A stretch of 64,000 nucleotides of DNA, from contig NZ_CP016279.1 in assembly GCF_001542625.1 (NCBI RefSeq), positions 6,386,001-6,450,000 of the forward strand, given 5' to 3'. The notes beneath the pieces were generated by a model that was not told the DNA's origin, searched no databases, and was given only the letters and a program-made list of their open reading frames with translations. The DNA comes from Streptomyces griseochromogenes. Its GTDB lineage: Bacteria > Actinomycetota > Actinomycetes > Streptomycetales > Streptomycetaceae. Below, piece by piece: positions 18,151-25,934 of the stretch (the stretch's first letter is position 1; each line of letters opens with the position of its first letter). The position numbers and the translations under genes were made by a program.

Positions 18151-18207
18151 GCGGGGTCTCCGTTCTGGAATGTGTGTCCGCGCAAGCCGTGCTGCGGAGA
18201 CCGGGCC

Positions 18208-18226
18208 CGCCGTCCGCCGGACGGCG
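18208..18226 (-). other. Hairpin between leader peptide and ssuD
   Basis: An 8-bp perfect stem (CGCCGTCC/GGACGGCG, loop GCC) lies between the leader ORF and the ssuD start, 58 bases before the GTG. It could be an attenuator or an RBS-masking structure; no T-run follows. Confidence 0.4.
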
Positions 18227-18384
18227 CTTTCACGTGCGCCGCGGGCATGCGGAGGTCCTGTCGCGGAATTGCTCGCCGATGTTCTCGGTCACGCCGAATT
18301 CCACGCGCGCCGAAGGCGAGGGGAATGTCGGGCAATGCCGGAAGAAAGAAGAGAAGCGCCGGGTCTGCGGGGAGAGTTCGTCGA

Positions 18385-18468
18385 TCAGGCCATGGCGCGA
18401 CAGGAGGCGCTGGAGACGCGCGCGAGGTCGACGTGGCGTCGCCGCGTGAGGTCCAGTCGCATCGTCAT
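18385..18468 (-). CDS. Leader peptide of sulfur-type attenuator
   Basis: A 27-residue ORF, read as MTMRLDLTRRRHVDLARVSS followed by ASCRAMA and stop. The TRRRHVDLxRVSSAxCR pattern is the one annotated as 'putative leader peptide' before many actinobacterial sulfur and cysteine genes, where a Cys codon close to the end lets ribosome stalling report charged Cys-tRNA. Here the single Cys codon is five codons before the stop and the next gene on the strand is ssuD. There is no clear Shine-Dalgarno site, and a second ATG three codons in (18462) is equally possible; leaderless translation is likely. Confidence 0.8.
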   Translation of the reverse strand: MTMRLDLTRRRHVDLARVSSASCRAMA

Positions 18469-18645
18469 GCCGTTGATCGTGGCAGTCGCGTGCGAGAGCC
18501 GTCAAGGAGAACCGGATCGCTCTCGCGTCGCGGACCCTTGAATTCCACGAAGGCGTGACAGGAATTCCCTGAACCGGGGGCAGACCGCTCATTCCGCGGG
18601 CCGTGCGGACCGAACGGCAGGAACACATGGCGGCAGTGACCGGGG

Positions 18646-18822
18646 TCAGGACCTGCTGTCCTCCTCCACCCCCTCGACCACGACGAGGAACGCGTCGGAC
18701 CTCAGGTCCATCACCACGGTCGCGGGCTCGCCCTCGGCGCGGCGGGCTGCCGCGTACTCCTCCGCGGGCCATGATCCACGCGGGGCTCCCGCAGGGAACC
18801 GCTCCAGCACCCTCGCACCCAT
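18646..18822 (-). CDS. Small 58-aa acidic protein, unknown function
   Basis: The ORF starts MGARVLERFPAGAPRGSWPA, continues EEYAAARRAEGEPATVVMDL and ends with RSDAFLVVVEGVEEDSRS. GGAGGTGA stands nine bases before the ATG and codon usage is strongly GC3-biased, so it is real. I recall similar short Streptomyces proteins (LERFPxGxPRGSWPAEE... TVVMDLxxDAFLVVV) but no function. No membrane segment or Cys is present; the second half should form beta strands. It lies between the sulfur leader peptide and the divergent photolyase gene. Confidence 0.75.
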   Translation of the reverse strand: MGARVLERFPAGAPRGSWPAEEYAAARRAEGEPATVVMDLRSDAFLVVVEGVEEDSRS

Positions 18823-18998
18823 GACGGCCGGTCACCTCCAGCATCGGAAGCCGAACGGAACGCACGTCCCGTATCTCTGCGGTTGCCCGCGATCGGCCGG
18901 GACATGTCATCCGGATCGCCGGCCGGCGCGTGCATCCGCGGGCCCGACCGGACCGGAATATCCCGGTGTCCGCACCTTCCGTTCCCCGGAGCCGCACC

Positions 18999-20372
18999 AT
19001 GTACGTCTCGGTCGTCCTGTTCACCGCCGATCTGCGCCTGCACGACCACCCGCCCCTGCGGGCCGCACTGGACGGCACCCGCGAGGTCGTGCCCCTGTTC
19101 GTCCGCGACCGGGGCGTGGCGGACGCGGGATTCGCGGTGCCCAACCGGCTGGCCTTCCTCGCCGACTGTCTGCGCGATCTCGACTCGGGGCTGCGCCGGC
19201 ACGGCGGGCGGCTGGTGGTCCGCTCCGGCGATCTCGTCGAGGAGGTGTGCCAGGTGGTCGCCGAGGCGGACGCCGACGAGGTGCACATGGCCGCCGACGT
19301 CAGCGCCTACGCGCACCGCCGGGAAGCGCGGCTGCGCCGGGCCCTGGAGGCCGACGGACGCCGGTTGCACGTGCACGAAGCGGTGACCACCGCGCTCGCG
19401 CCCGGCGCCGTGACGCCGGCCTCCTCGGACCACTTCGCCGTGTTCACGCCGTACTTCCGGCAGTGGTCGCGGCAACGGATGCGCGACCCGCTCGGCGTGC
19501 CCCGCACGATCCGGGTGCCGGAGGGGGTCGGGTCCGAGGAGGTCCCCTCCCGTGCCGGGCTGCCGGGCGTGTCCGCGGGGCTGGCCGCGGGCGGGGAGCG
19601 GGAGGGCCGCAGGCGGTTCTCCGCGTGGCTGCGCCAGGGCATCGCGGACTACGAGGACCGGCACGACGACCTGGCCGTCGACGCCACCTCCCGGCTCTCG
19701 CCGCACCTGCACTTCGGCACGCTCTCCCCCGTGGAACTGGTCCACCGGGCCCGCGGGGCGGGCGGCCCGGGCGCCGATGCCTTCGTACGGCAGCTCGCCT
19801 GGCGCGACTTCCACCGGCAGGTGCTGGCGGCGCGGCCGGCCGCGGCCACCGCCGACTACCGCACCAGGCACGACCGCTGGCGCACGGAGCGGACGGCCCA
19901 GGAGGACATCGAGGCGTGGCGGGAGGGCCGTACCGGCTATCCGGTCGTCGACGCCGCGATGCGCCAGTTGCGCCACGAGGGCTGGATGCACAACCGTGCC
20001 CGGCTGCTGGCCGCGAGCTTCCTGGCCAAGACCCTCTACGTCGACTGGCGGGTGGGCGCCCGCCACTTCCTGGACCTGCTGGTCGACGGGGACGTCGCCA
20101 GCAACCAGCTCAACTGGCAGTGGATGGCCGGGACCGGCACCGACACCCGTCCCCATCGCGTCCTCAACCCGGTCACCCAGGCCAGGCGGCACGACCCCGA
20201 CGGCAGCTACGTGCGGCGCTGGGTACCCGAACTGGCGCGACTGGAAGGCCTGGCGGCGCACGAGCCGTGGAAGCTCCGGGGCCCGGAGCGGGACGCGGTC
20301 GACTACCCCGGCCCCGTCGTCGACCTGGCCGAGGGCCTGGACCGGTTCAGGCGGGCTCGCGGACGCGCCTGA
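18999..20372 (+). CDS. phr: Deoxyribodipyrimidine photolyase (class I)
   Basis: A 457-aa FAD enzyme that splits UV-induced cyclobutane pyrimidine dimers with blue light. The N-terminal alpha/beta antenna domain (VVLFTADLRLHDHPPLRAAL) is followed by the helical FAD domain with LSPHLHFGTLSPVE, FVRQLAWRDFHRQ, TGYPVVDAAMRQLRHEGWMH and the late DVASNQLNWQWMAGTGTD and RVLNP motifs, all expected for CPD photolyases rather than cryptochromes. CGGAG lies eight bases before ATG 18999. It faces the LitR/LitS pair across a 35-bp convergent gap, fitting a light-response cluster. Confidence 0.95.
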   Translation: MYVSVVLFTADLRLHDHPPLRAALDGTREVVPLFVRDRGVADAGFAVPNRLAFLADCLRDLDSGLRRHGGRLVVRSGDLVEEVCQVVAEADADEVHMAADVSAYAHRREARLRRALEADGRRLHVHEAVTTALAPGAVTPASSDHFAVFTPYFRQWSRQRMRDPLGVPRTIRVPEGVGSEEVPSRAGLPGVSAGLAAGGEREGRRRFSAWLRQGIADYEDRHDDLAVDATSRLSPHLHFGTLSPVELVHRARGAGGPGADAFVRQLAWRDFHRQVLAARPAAATADYRTRHDRWRTERTAQEDIEAWREGRTGYPVVDAAMRQLRHEGWMHNRARLLAASFLAKTLYVDWRVGARHFLDLLVDGDVASNQLNWQWMAGTGTDTRPHRVLNPVTQARRHDPDGSYVRRWVPELARLEGLAAHEPWKLRGPERDAVDYPGPVVDLAEGLDRFRRARGRA

Positions 20373-20407
20373 GGACCGTGCGCTCCGCGACGGGAGGCCG
20401 GCGGCTC

Positions 20408-21412
20408 TCAGGGCAGTCGCCCGCAGGCCGCCGTCAGTGTGCCGAGGGCCTCGGGCAGGCTCGTCGGGCGGAGCATGCCCTGGCTGGGCCGGCCCGCCCA
20501 GCCGGGGCCGCCGAGGACGACCAGGGGCCGCGACCGGGCTCCCTTCACCCCCCACCGGGTCTCCGCGACGTGCTGCGCCAGCGGCAGGCTCGCCGTGGAG
20601 CGGGCCTGCGCCCACAGGACGACGGCGGCCGGACCCAGGCGCCGTACCGCCGCCGTGAGCGCCTCCGCCGGGACCGCGGCTCCGAACATCCGGGTGGCGA
20701 CGGCGAGTTGGCTCAGTCCGGCGTTGAGCGCCTCCAGGGGCAGGGTGTGCTGTTCACCGGGCACGCAGGCGAGCAGTACCGGGCCCGTCGCGGGTCCGTC
20801 CGCCGCGACGGGCGGTCGCGTGTGCCGGCGCAGGACGGTGGAGACGTGCCAGGACAGCAGGTGTTCCACCTCCACATAACGGTCTCCTGACGAGGCCCAC
20901 TTGCGGCCCACGGCGTGCAGGGTGGGCACCATGACCTCCTGCCAGGCGCGGGCGAGGCCGAACCCGGCCACTGCGGCGGCCAGTCGGCCCTCCACGGCGG
21001 GCGCGTCCAGGCGTACGGCCGCGCGCGCCAGGCCCCGGGACTCCTGGCGCACATCGCCCGTCGCAGCCGGGGCGGCCACGGGTGCGGGCGGGCCGGCCGC
21101 CGTCCCGTCCTGCGGGGGCCCGGCCACCTCCGCTTCGCTCCGCGCGAGACGTGCCGCCTCGGCAGGGGGCAGACCGGCCGAGGTCAGCCGGCACATCGTC
21201 TCCAGCGCGGCCACGTCGCGGGGCATCCAGCGCCGGTGCCGGCCCGCCGCACGCTCGGCCGGGCCGATGCCGTAACGGCGCTCCCACGAGCGGAGCGTGG
21301 TGGGCGAGACCCCGAGCCTGCGGGCGAGGGCCCCCGTTGTCACACCCGCCTCGGTAGCCCGTACGTCCGGGCCCGGGCCGGATCGGTCGGCGCCGACGCG
21401 TTCCCCGTCCAT
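20408..21412 (-). CDS. litR: LitR-type MerR regulator with B12-binding domain
   Basis: A 334-aa light-sensing repressor. Residues 20-90 form a MerR HTH (VTTGALARRLGVSPTTLRSW, then ERRYGIGPAERAAGRHRRW). The rest is a cobalamin-binding module: four-helix part with W and EVEH (KWASSGDRYVEVEHLLSWH) and a Rossmann part with the candidate cobalt ligand His in PGEQHTLPLEAL. In CarH/LitR proteins adenosylcobalamin holds the DNA-bound tetramer in the dark and light breaks it. TATAGT six bases before the ATG (21419-21424) implies a leaderless message. The divergent ECF sigma gene is the classic litS arrangement of Streptomyces. Confidence 0.85.
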   Translation of the reverse strand: MDGERVGADRSGPGPDVRATEAGVTTGALARRLGVSPTTLRSWERRYGIGPAERAAGRHRRWMPRDVAALETMCRLTSAGLPPAEAARLARSEAEVAGPPQDGTAAGPPAPVAAPAATGDVRQESRGLARAAVRLDAPAVEGRLAAAVAGFGLARAWQEVMVPTLHAVGRKWASSGDRYVEVEHLLSWHVSTVLRRHTRPPVAADGPATGPVLLACVPGEQHTLPLEALNAGLSQLAVATRMFGAAVPAEALTAAVRRLGPAAVVLWAQARSTASLPLAQHVAETRWGVKGARSRPLVVLGGPGWAGRPSQGMLRPTSLPEALGTLTAACGRLP

Positions 21413-21418
21413 ACCATG

Positions 21419-21424
21419 ACTATA
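21419..21424 (-). promoter_or_regulatory. -10-like box for litR
   Basis: TATAGT ends six bases before the litR ATG, the spacing expected when transcription begins at or next to the start codon. It lies in the 94-bp region shared with the divergent sigma gene, where LitR would be expected to bind both promoters. Confidence 0.4.
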
Positions 21425-21506
21425 CGGTGCAGAATCGCTGCGAGTTGTGGTCCTGATCCCGGGGCTCCCACGATGACGGCACCGTCCCGACCGAGGAGCC
21501 GTGGTC

Positions 21507-22184
21507 ATGACCCCGAATCCGGCCGCAAGCGCCCTCCTCGCCGTGCGCCCCGCGCCCGAGCCTTCGGCCGGGGCACCGTCGCGGGGTCCGGTCGGGGAGC
21601 CGTACGGCGACGAGGCACTGGCCCGGCGCCTGCCGACGGGCGACGACGCCTGCGTGGCCGCCGTCCACCGGCGCTGGTCCGGGCTGGTGTACGGCATGGC
21701 GCACCGCTGCCTGGGCGACGCCGGGGAGGCGGAGGACGTCACCCAGCGGGTGTTCATCGGGGTGTGGCGGGGCCGGCACCGGTACCGGCCCGAGCGCGCT
21801 CCGCTGGCCTGCTGGATCGTCGGCATCACCCGGCGCGAGATCGTCGACGCCCTGTCCGCGCGCACCCGGCGCGCGGCCCTGGTCGCAGCCGCGGGCTCCG
21901 CTCTCGCGCTCGCCGGCACCGGCGAGCCGGGGCCGGAAAGGGCACTGGATCGCGTCCTGGTCCTGCGCGCACTGGCCCAACTCCCCGCCCCGCAGCGGAA
22001 GGTCCTGTGCCTGGCCTTCTACGAGGACCTCACCCACACGCAGATCGCCGCCCGCACGGGGTGGCCCCTCGGCACCGTGAAGAGCCACGCCCGGCGCGGC
22101 CTGCACCGGCTCCGCGACGCGCTCGAACAGCCGGCCGGGGGGTTCGATGCGGAAACGGTGCGCATGCGTGGAGACCGCCGCTGA
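21507..22184 (+). CDS. litS: LitS-type ECF sigma factor
   Basis: A 225-aa ECF sigma factor: sigma2 at about residues 45-110 (WSGLVYGMAHRCLGDAGEAE, DVTQRVFIGVWRGRHRYRP, ACWIVGITRREIVDALSAR) and sigma4 at 150-205 (LPAPQRKVLCLAFYEDLTHT, then GWPLGTVKSHARRGLHRLR). The divergent position relative to a B12-dependent MerR regulator is that of litR-litS in Streptomyces coelicolor, where light relieves LitR and LitS then drives carotenoid and other photo-induced genes. Here the adjacent likely targets are phr and the SPW protein. GAGGAG eight bases before ATG 21507 decides the start over GTG 21501. Confidence 0.85.
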   Translation: MTPNPAASALLAVRPAPEPSAGAPSRGPVGEPYGDEALARRLPTGDDACVAAVHRRWSGLVYGMAHRCLGDAGEAEDVTQRVFIGVWRGRHRYRPERAPLACWIVGITRREIVDALSARTRRAALVAAAGSALALAGTGEPGPERALDRVLVLRALAQLPAPQRKVLCLAFYEDLTHTQIAARTGWPLGTVKSHARRGLHRLRDALEQPAGGFDAETVRMRGDRR

Positions 22185-22276
22185 GGCGCCGCTCCCCCTG
22201 TCGGCCCCCGGAGAGAGTCGGCGCTCTTCGGGGGCGCTCCGCCCGTCCGGACGGCGCACCTCGAAGGGACGCGAAG

Positions 22277-22292
22277 ATATCTGTACATACAG
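22277..22292. promoter_or_regulatory. AT-rich inverted repeat upstream of the SPW gene
   Basis: CTGTA-CA-TACAG is a perfect small inverted repeat, preceded by ATAT, in the 215-bp gap between litS and the SPW gene, about 108 bp before the start codon. The string ATATCTGT recurs at 23057-23064 before the secreted repeat protein gene. Confidence 0.35.
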
Positions 22293-22399
22293 GACGACCC
22301 CTACACATAAAGAGCCAATAAGAGCAAACTGGGTACGCGGCGCTTACCGCACACCGCACCAGACGCGGTCAGGCCTGGAAGTCACAAAGGAGACTGAAC

Positions 22400-22837
22400 A
22401 TGGCCAACGTCTCGCACAGGGGTGACATGGCGACCCACCCCGATGTCTCCGAAATGCGGGCACGCTACGCCCGCATGCTCGGCGGCCGTGATGTGGCGCT
22501 CGTGGACGGGCCGGTGTTCCTGCTCGGCCTGTACTGCTCGGCGTCCCCGTGGATCCTGCACTACACGACGAGCCAGCCGGCCCTGGCGACCCACAACCTG
22601 ATCATGGGCATCGCGATAGGCCTGCTGGCACTGGGATTCACCACGGCCCCCGCGCGGATGTACGGCCTCAGCTGGGCCATCTGCGCCATGGGCGTCTGGA
22701 TGATCATCGCGCCGTGGATCGTGGGCAGCAGCCCGGATACCGGCGTGATCCTCAACAACATCATCATCGGCGCGCTGGCCGTCGTCCTCGGGCTGATGTG
22801 CGCCGGTACGGCGGCGAAGAGCGCCCCCAAGCCATAG
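22400..22837 (+). CDS. SPW-repeat membrane protein
   Basis: A 145-aa protein with four predicted membrane helices and two SPW-repeat motifs: SASPWIL in helix 1 and IAPWIV in helix 3, matching the SPW repeat family of small bacterial and archaeal membrane proteins. The N-terminal 40 residues are cytosolic and charged (ATHPDVSEMRARYARML). AAAGGAG sits seven to eight bases before the ATG. Function is unknown; because it directly follows litS on the same strand, light-dependent expression is a reasonable guess. A strong hairpin terminator follows. Confidence 0.88.
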   Translation: MANVSHRGDMATHPDVSEMRARYARMLGGRDVALVDGPVFLLGLYCSASPWILHYTTSQPALATHNLIMGIAIGLLALGFTTAPARMYGLSWAICAMGVWMIIAPWIVGSSPDTGVILNNIIIGALAVVLGLMCAGTAAKSAPKP

Positions 22838-22893
22838 AGACAAGACACTAGGGAAGGAGGACCACGTCAAGACAGTGAAGGCCACGAAGAAAC

Positions 22894-22927
22894 GCGAGGC
22901 CGGTCCGCCCGGGCGGACCGGCCTCGC
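22894..22927. terminator. 34-bp perfect palindrome, likely terminator
   Basis: Seventeen bases (GCGAGGCCGGTCCGCCC) are followed immediately by their exact complement, 57 bp after the SPW stop. In RNA this gives a very stable hairpin, the usual Streptomyces terminator form, although no loop or T-run is present. Confidence 0.75.
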
Positions 22928-23148
22928 CGGTGCCCGCACCGGATACTCGAGACATCGGCACGGCCGACCTCGGATACCCAAGCGCAACGGGGAAGCCACC
23001 TGTCGATTCAAAGGTTGAGCGGCGAATAATTCGACGATTCGTACGGAACGCTACAAATATCTGTTACACAACGGATGGGTGGCCTTGATCCTCGGTCCGT
23101 AGCGTCGAAGACACCGCCGAACGCAACCGATCGAAGGACAGTTCACCG
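22928..23148 (+). other. Non-coding region upstream of the secreted repeat protein gene
   Basis: Together with 22838-22893 this is the only gene-free stretch above 300 bp in the window. It contains the palindrome described separately, then an AT-rich patch at 23050-23075 (CTACAAATATCTGTTACACA) likely to hold the promoter, and GAAGGA ten bases before the next ATG. A 47-codon GTG ORF here was rejected. Confidence 0.5.
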
Positions 23149-23745
23149 ATGCGTGCACTTCGCACCCTGCGCACCACCCTCGTCGCCACCGGCGTCGCCG
23201 CCGCCCTCGGCGCGTCGGCCACCGGTGCCTTCGCCGCCACCGCACAGAACGCTCCCGCAGCCCACACCTCGGCCCAGAGCAAGGCCCAGCGTGTCGCGCT
23301 CAAGACGGTGCGGCTCGCGGACAAGGTCTCCGTGGCGAAGGTCTACAAGACCGGCAAGCACCGGTACGAGGCGGACGTCTGGGCCAAGGGCACGAAGTTC
23401 GGCACCCTCGTCAGCGAGGGCAAGCCCGCGTACGGCCAGAACAACGGCCTGCACGTCACCCTGCACCCGAACGGCACGGTCACCTCCTGGGTCGAGCGGG
23501 CCAAGCCGAAGCCCCAGCCGAAGCCCGCCGCCAAGCCCGTCCTCGTCGCCTCGGCGACGCTGGGCGACGGCGCCTCCAAGGCGGAGGTCTACCGGATCGC
23601 CCCCAACCACTACGTGGCCGACGTCTCCGCGAACGGCACCTGGCTCGACACCCTGGTGGCCAACGGCCGTACCGCCTACGGCCAGAACAACGGCCTGCAT
23701 GTCGTCCTGCAGCCGGACGGGCAGCTGTCGTCCTGGGTGGGCTGA
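23149..23745 (+). CDS. Secreted protein with two internal repeats
   Basis: A 198-aa secreted protein of unknown function. Residues 1-29 are a Sec signal peptide (RTTLVATGVAAALGASATGA, cleavage after AFA). The mature protein has two copies of an about 55-residue unit: VSVAKVYKTGKHRYEADVWA...TLVSEGKPAYGQNNGLHVTL near 65-115 and KAEVYRIAPNHYVADVSANG...TLVANGRTAYGQNNGLHVVL near 145-195, joined by a Lys/Pro linker (KPKPQPKPAAKP). The shared AYGQNNGLHVxLxPxG motif is almost invariant between copies. No catalytic residues or cell-wall anchor are seen; two beta-rich binding modules are my inference. Confidence 0.85.
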   Translation: MRALRTLRTTLVATGVAAALGASATGAFAATAQNAPAAHTSAQSKAQRVALKTVRLADKVSVAKVYKTGKHRYEADVWAKGTKFGTLVSEGKPAYGQNNGLHVTLHPNGTVTSWVERAKPKPQPKPAAKPVLVASATLGDGASKAEVYRIAPNHYVADVSANGTWLDTLVANGRTAYGQNNGLHVVLQPDGQLSSWVG

Positions 23746-23747
23746 GC

Positions 23748-23777
23748 CCCGCCGGCGGACCGGCCGGGCCCGGCGGG
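23748..23777. terminator. Hairpin between convergent genes
   Basis: CCCGCCGG and CCGGCGGG arms with a 14-base loop lie just past the stop of the secreted repeat protein and just before the stop of the convergent GNAT gene, so it may serve both. Confidence 0.5.
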
Positions 23778-23779
23778 CA

Positions 23780-24298
23780 TCAGGCCCGGGCCGGTACAGC
23801 GAACGAGATCCACACATCCGGGGGCAGCTCCGGCCGGTCGGGCACCGCCCTCGATTCGCGGGTCCAGGCATCTCCGGCCAGCTCCCGGGCCACGCGCGGC
23901 CAGAACCGCACCGCGGCCTGATTGTCGTGCTGGTACGCGATCTCCCAGGATCCGGGGTGCCGCCGCAGCACCTCCCGCGCGGCCCGCAGCCCGATCCCCT
24001 GCCGACGGGCGCCGCGCACGACGAAGAAGCTGTTGAGCACCCGCACGGGGCCGTCCAGCGCGCGCACGAACGCGAAGCCGACGGGGCGCCCACCGCAGGT
24101 CATCAGGTACGGCGCCCAGCCGGGCTCGGTGAAGGCGGACCCGAGCCACTCGCTGCGGAAGCTGCCGTCGGGAGCGGGCAGCACGCTCCGGAACTCGGAC
24201 AGGTCATGGCGGAACAACGGCCACAGCCGTTCCACGGTGGGCCGGTCCTCGGGGGTCGCGGGGCGGACGATCAGGTCCGGGAGAATTGTCTCGGTCAT
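23780..24298 (-). CDS. GNAT family N-acetyltransferase
   Basis: A 172-aa acetyltransferase fold: LIVRPATPEDRPTVERLW at the N-terminus, YLMTCGGRPVGFAFV for beta4, FFVVRGARRQGIGLRAAREV with the acetyl-CoA pyrophosphate loop (R/Q-x-x-G-x-G/A equivalent RRQGIG) and the W-E-I-A-Y-Q-H-D-N-QAAVRFW segment typical of this family. Substrate unknown; many such proteins modify small amines or protein N-termini. Convergent with the secreted repeat protein gene. Confidence 0.88.
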   Translation of the reverse strand: MTETILPDLIVRPATPEDRPTVERLWPLFRHDLSEFRSVLPAPDGSFRSEWLGSAFTEPGWAPYLMTCGGRPVGFAFVRALDGPVRVLNSFFVVRGARRQGIGLRAAREVLRRHPGSWEIAYQHDNQAAVRFWPRVARELAGDAWTRESRAVPDRPELPPDVWISFAVPARA

Positions 24299-24363
24299 AA
24301 ACGCAGTCTCCCCGGCGGACTTCGGGGTCCGGACCGGGGAGACCTGTACAACTGGCCGTTATC

Positions 24364-25800
24364 TTAGCTCACTTCGAGGGCGGGCCGGTATTCCTCGGCG
24401 ATCTCCTTCTCGCCGAACGGCCACACCTTCTCCCTCCGCGCCCAGACCCAGAAGGCCGCACAGCCCAGGACGAGCCAGGCCAGGGACCATTCGATGGGAT
24501 GGCGGCCCGGGGAGTTCTTGTCGGCGTAACCGTAGATCACACACCAGCCGGCGAAGGCCACGATGCCGGGCAGCGGGTACAGCCACATGCGGTACGGGCG
24601 GCGCAGGGTCGGCTGCCGCCCCCGCAGGACCGTGAGCGCGAGGATCTGGGCGAGCGCCTGGACGATCACCATCACGGTCGTGAGCAGCTGGATCAGGGTG
24701 GCGAGGTCGGTGTGCCGGCCGATCAGGAATCCGACCGCCGTGATGACGCCCATGGTCGCCAGGCCCAGCGTCGGGAAGCGGTGCCTCGGGTGCAGCTTCT
24801 CGTAGGGGCGGAAGAAGACCCGGTCACGGGCGGCGTCGTAGGGCACCCGTGAGCCGCCGAGCAGGCCGGTGAAGACCGAGGCGAAGGCCGTGATCAGGAT
24901 GAGGACGGTGACCGTGTCGGCGGCACCCTTGCCCCAGGTCTTCTCCAGCACGGCGGAGGCCACGGAGGTGGAGGCGATGTCGTTCGGATCGGACATGCGG
25001 TGCCAGTCGATGACGCCGAGCGTGCCGATCTGGAGCAGCAGGTAGATCGCCATGATGCCGAGGATCGAGAAGAGGATGGAGCGCGGCAGGGTCCGGCCGG
25101 GGTCCTTGATCTCGGCGCCCATGTACGCGGTGGTGTTGTAGCCGAGGTAGTCGTAGATGCCGATGGTCAGGCCCGCGGCGAAGCCGAGCCAGAAGTGGTC
25201 GCTCGTCAGGTCGAAGGCGCGGGCGGGGTAGGTGAAGGCCAGGTGGGGGCTGAAGTCGGTGGCCGCGGCGACGATCACCAGGAGGACCGAGGCGATCATC
25301 ACGGCCCACATCACGGCGGTGATGCGGGCGATGTGCTCGATGCCGCGCCACAGCAGGAGCACCACCAGGGCGATGACGCCGAGGCCGACCAGGTCGCCCG
25401 TGGTCCGGCCGAGGCCGGGGGCCAGATAGCCCAGGTACTGGACGAAGCCGACCACGCCGGTGGACATGATCAGCGGGATGAAGAGCATCGCCGTCCACAC
25501 GAAGAGGAACGGCATCAGACGGCCGGTGCGGTACTGGAAGGCCTGGCGGAGATAGACGTAACTGCCGCCCGAGCCGGGCATGGCGGCACCCAGTTCGGCC
25601 CACACCAGCCCGTCGCACAGCGCCAGTACGGCACCCGCGACGAATCCGATGACCGCCTGCGGGCCGCCGAACGCGGTGACCATCAGCGGGATCGTCACGA
25701 ACGGGCCGATGCCGCACATCTGGCTCATGTTGATGGCCGTGGCCTGGAACAGGCCTACACGGCGGACGAAACCACCCACGGGTGGCGGACTACCGGACAT
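24364..25800 (-). CDS. APC family permease
   Basis: A 478-aa cytoplasmic-membrane transporter with about twelve helices. The first helix pair contains the APC signature (VGLFQATAINMSQMCGIGPF) and helix 2 GGPQAVIGFVAGAVLALCDG; later YDYLGYNTTAYMGAEIKDPG is the helix 6 substrate region typical of LAT/amino-acid permeases. Substrate is unclear. Its promoter (25875-25903) is overlapped by an operator that recurs at the GH2 exo-glucosaminidase gene and it is divergent from the ROK repressor, so it may import a product of chitosan breakdown, although APC proteins normally carry amino acids or amines. AGGAG precedes the ATG. Confidence 0.92.
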   Translation of the reverse strand: MSGSPPPVGGFVRRVGLFQATAINMSQMCGIGPFVTIPLMVTAFGGPQAVIGFVAGAVLALCDGLVWAELGAAMPGSGGSYVYLRQAFQYRTGRLMPFLFVWTAMLFIPLIMSTGVVGFVQYLGYLAPGLGRTTGDLVGLGVIALVVLLLWRGIEHIARITAVMWAVMIASVLLVIVAAATDFSPHLAFTYPARAFDLTSDHFWLGFAAGLTIGIYDYLGYNTTAYMGAEIKDPGRTLPRSILFSILGIMAIYLLLQIGTLGVIDWHRMSDPNDIASTSVASAVLEKTWGKGAADTVTVLILITAFASVFTGLLGGSRVPYDAARDRVFFRPYEKLHPRHRFPTLGLATMGVITAVGFLIGRHTDLATLIQLLTTVMVIVQALAQILALTVLRGRQPTLRRPYRMWLYPLPGIVAFAGWCVIYGYADKNSPGRHPIEWSLAWLVLGCAAFWVWARREKVWPFGEKEIAEEYRPALEVS

Positions 25801-25872
25801 GGGGACTCCTGACGCGACGGGCGCACGGGCCGCCGACTCGGCGGTGACTGGCCCGGCCGGGCTGCTGGCCGA

Positions 25873-25903
25873 TAAAGTTAAGGAGCCTTACTAGAGGCGT
25901 CAA
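25873..25903 (-). promoter_or_regulatory. Permease promoter with ROK-type operator
   Basis: On the minus strand TTGACG (25898-25903) and TAACTT (25875-25880) are separated by exactly 17 bp, a good vegetative promoter. The spacer and -10 are covered by a 22-bp element (25873-25894, CTAGTAAGGCTCCTTAACTT then TA) that matches the element at 27199-27220 at 17 of 22 positions. Binding there would block the promoter. Confidence 0.7.
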
Positions 25904-25934
25904 GTACGCGCCAAAAATGGATGAGAATGGTGCG

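Noticed and set aside
22875..23018. 47-codon ORF starting GTG after a strong GGAAGGAGG sequence
   Set aside because: The ribosome site is 14 bases from the GTG, too far, and the ORF runs through the 34-bp palindrome; the protein is Arg-rich with no coding bias.
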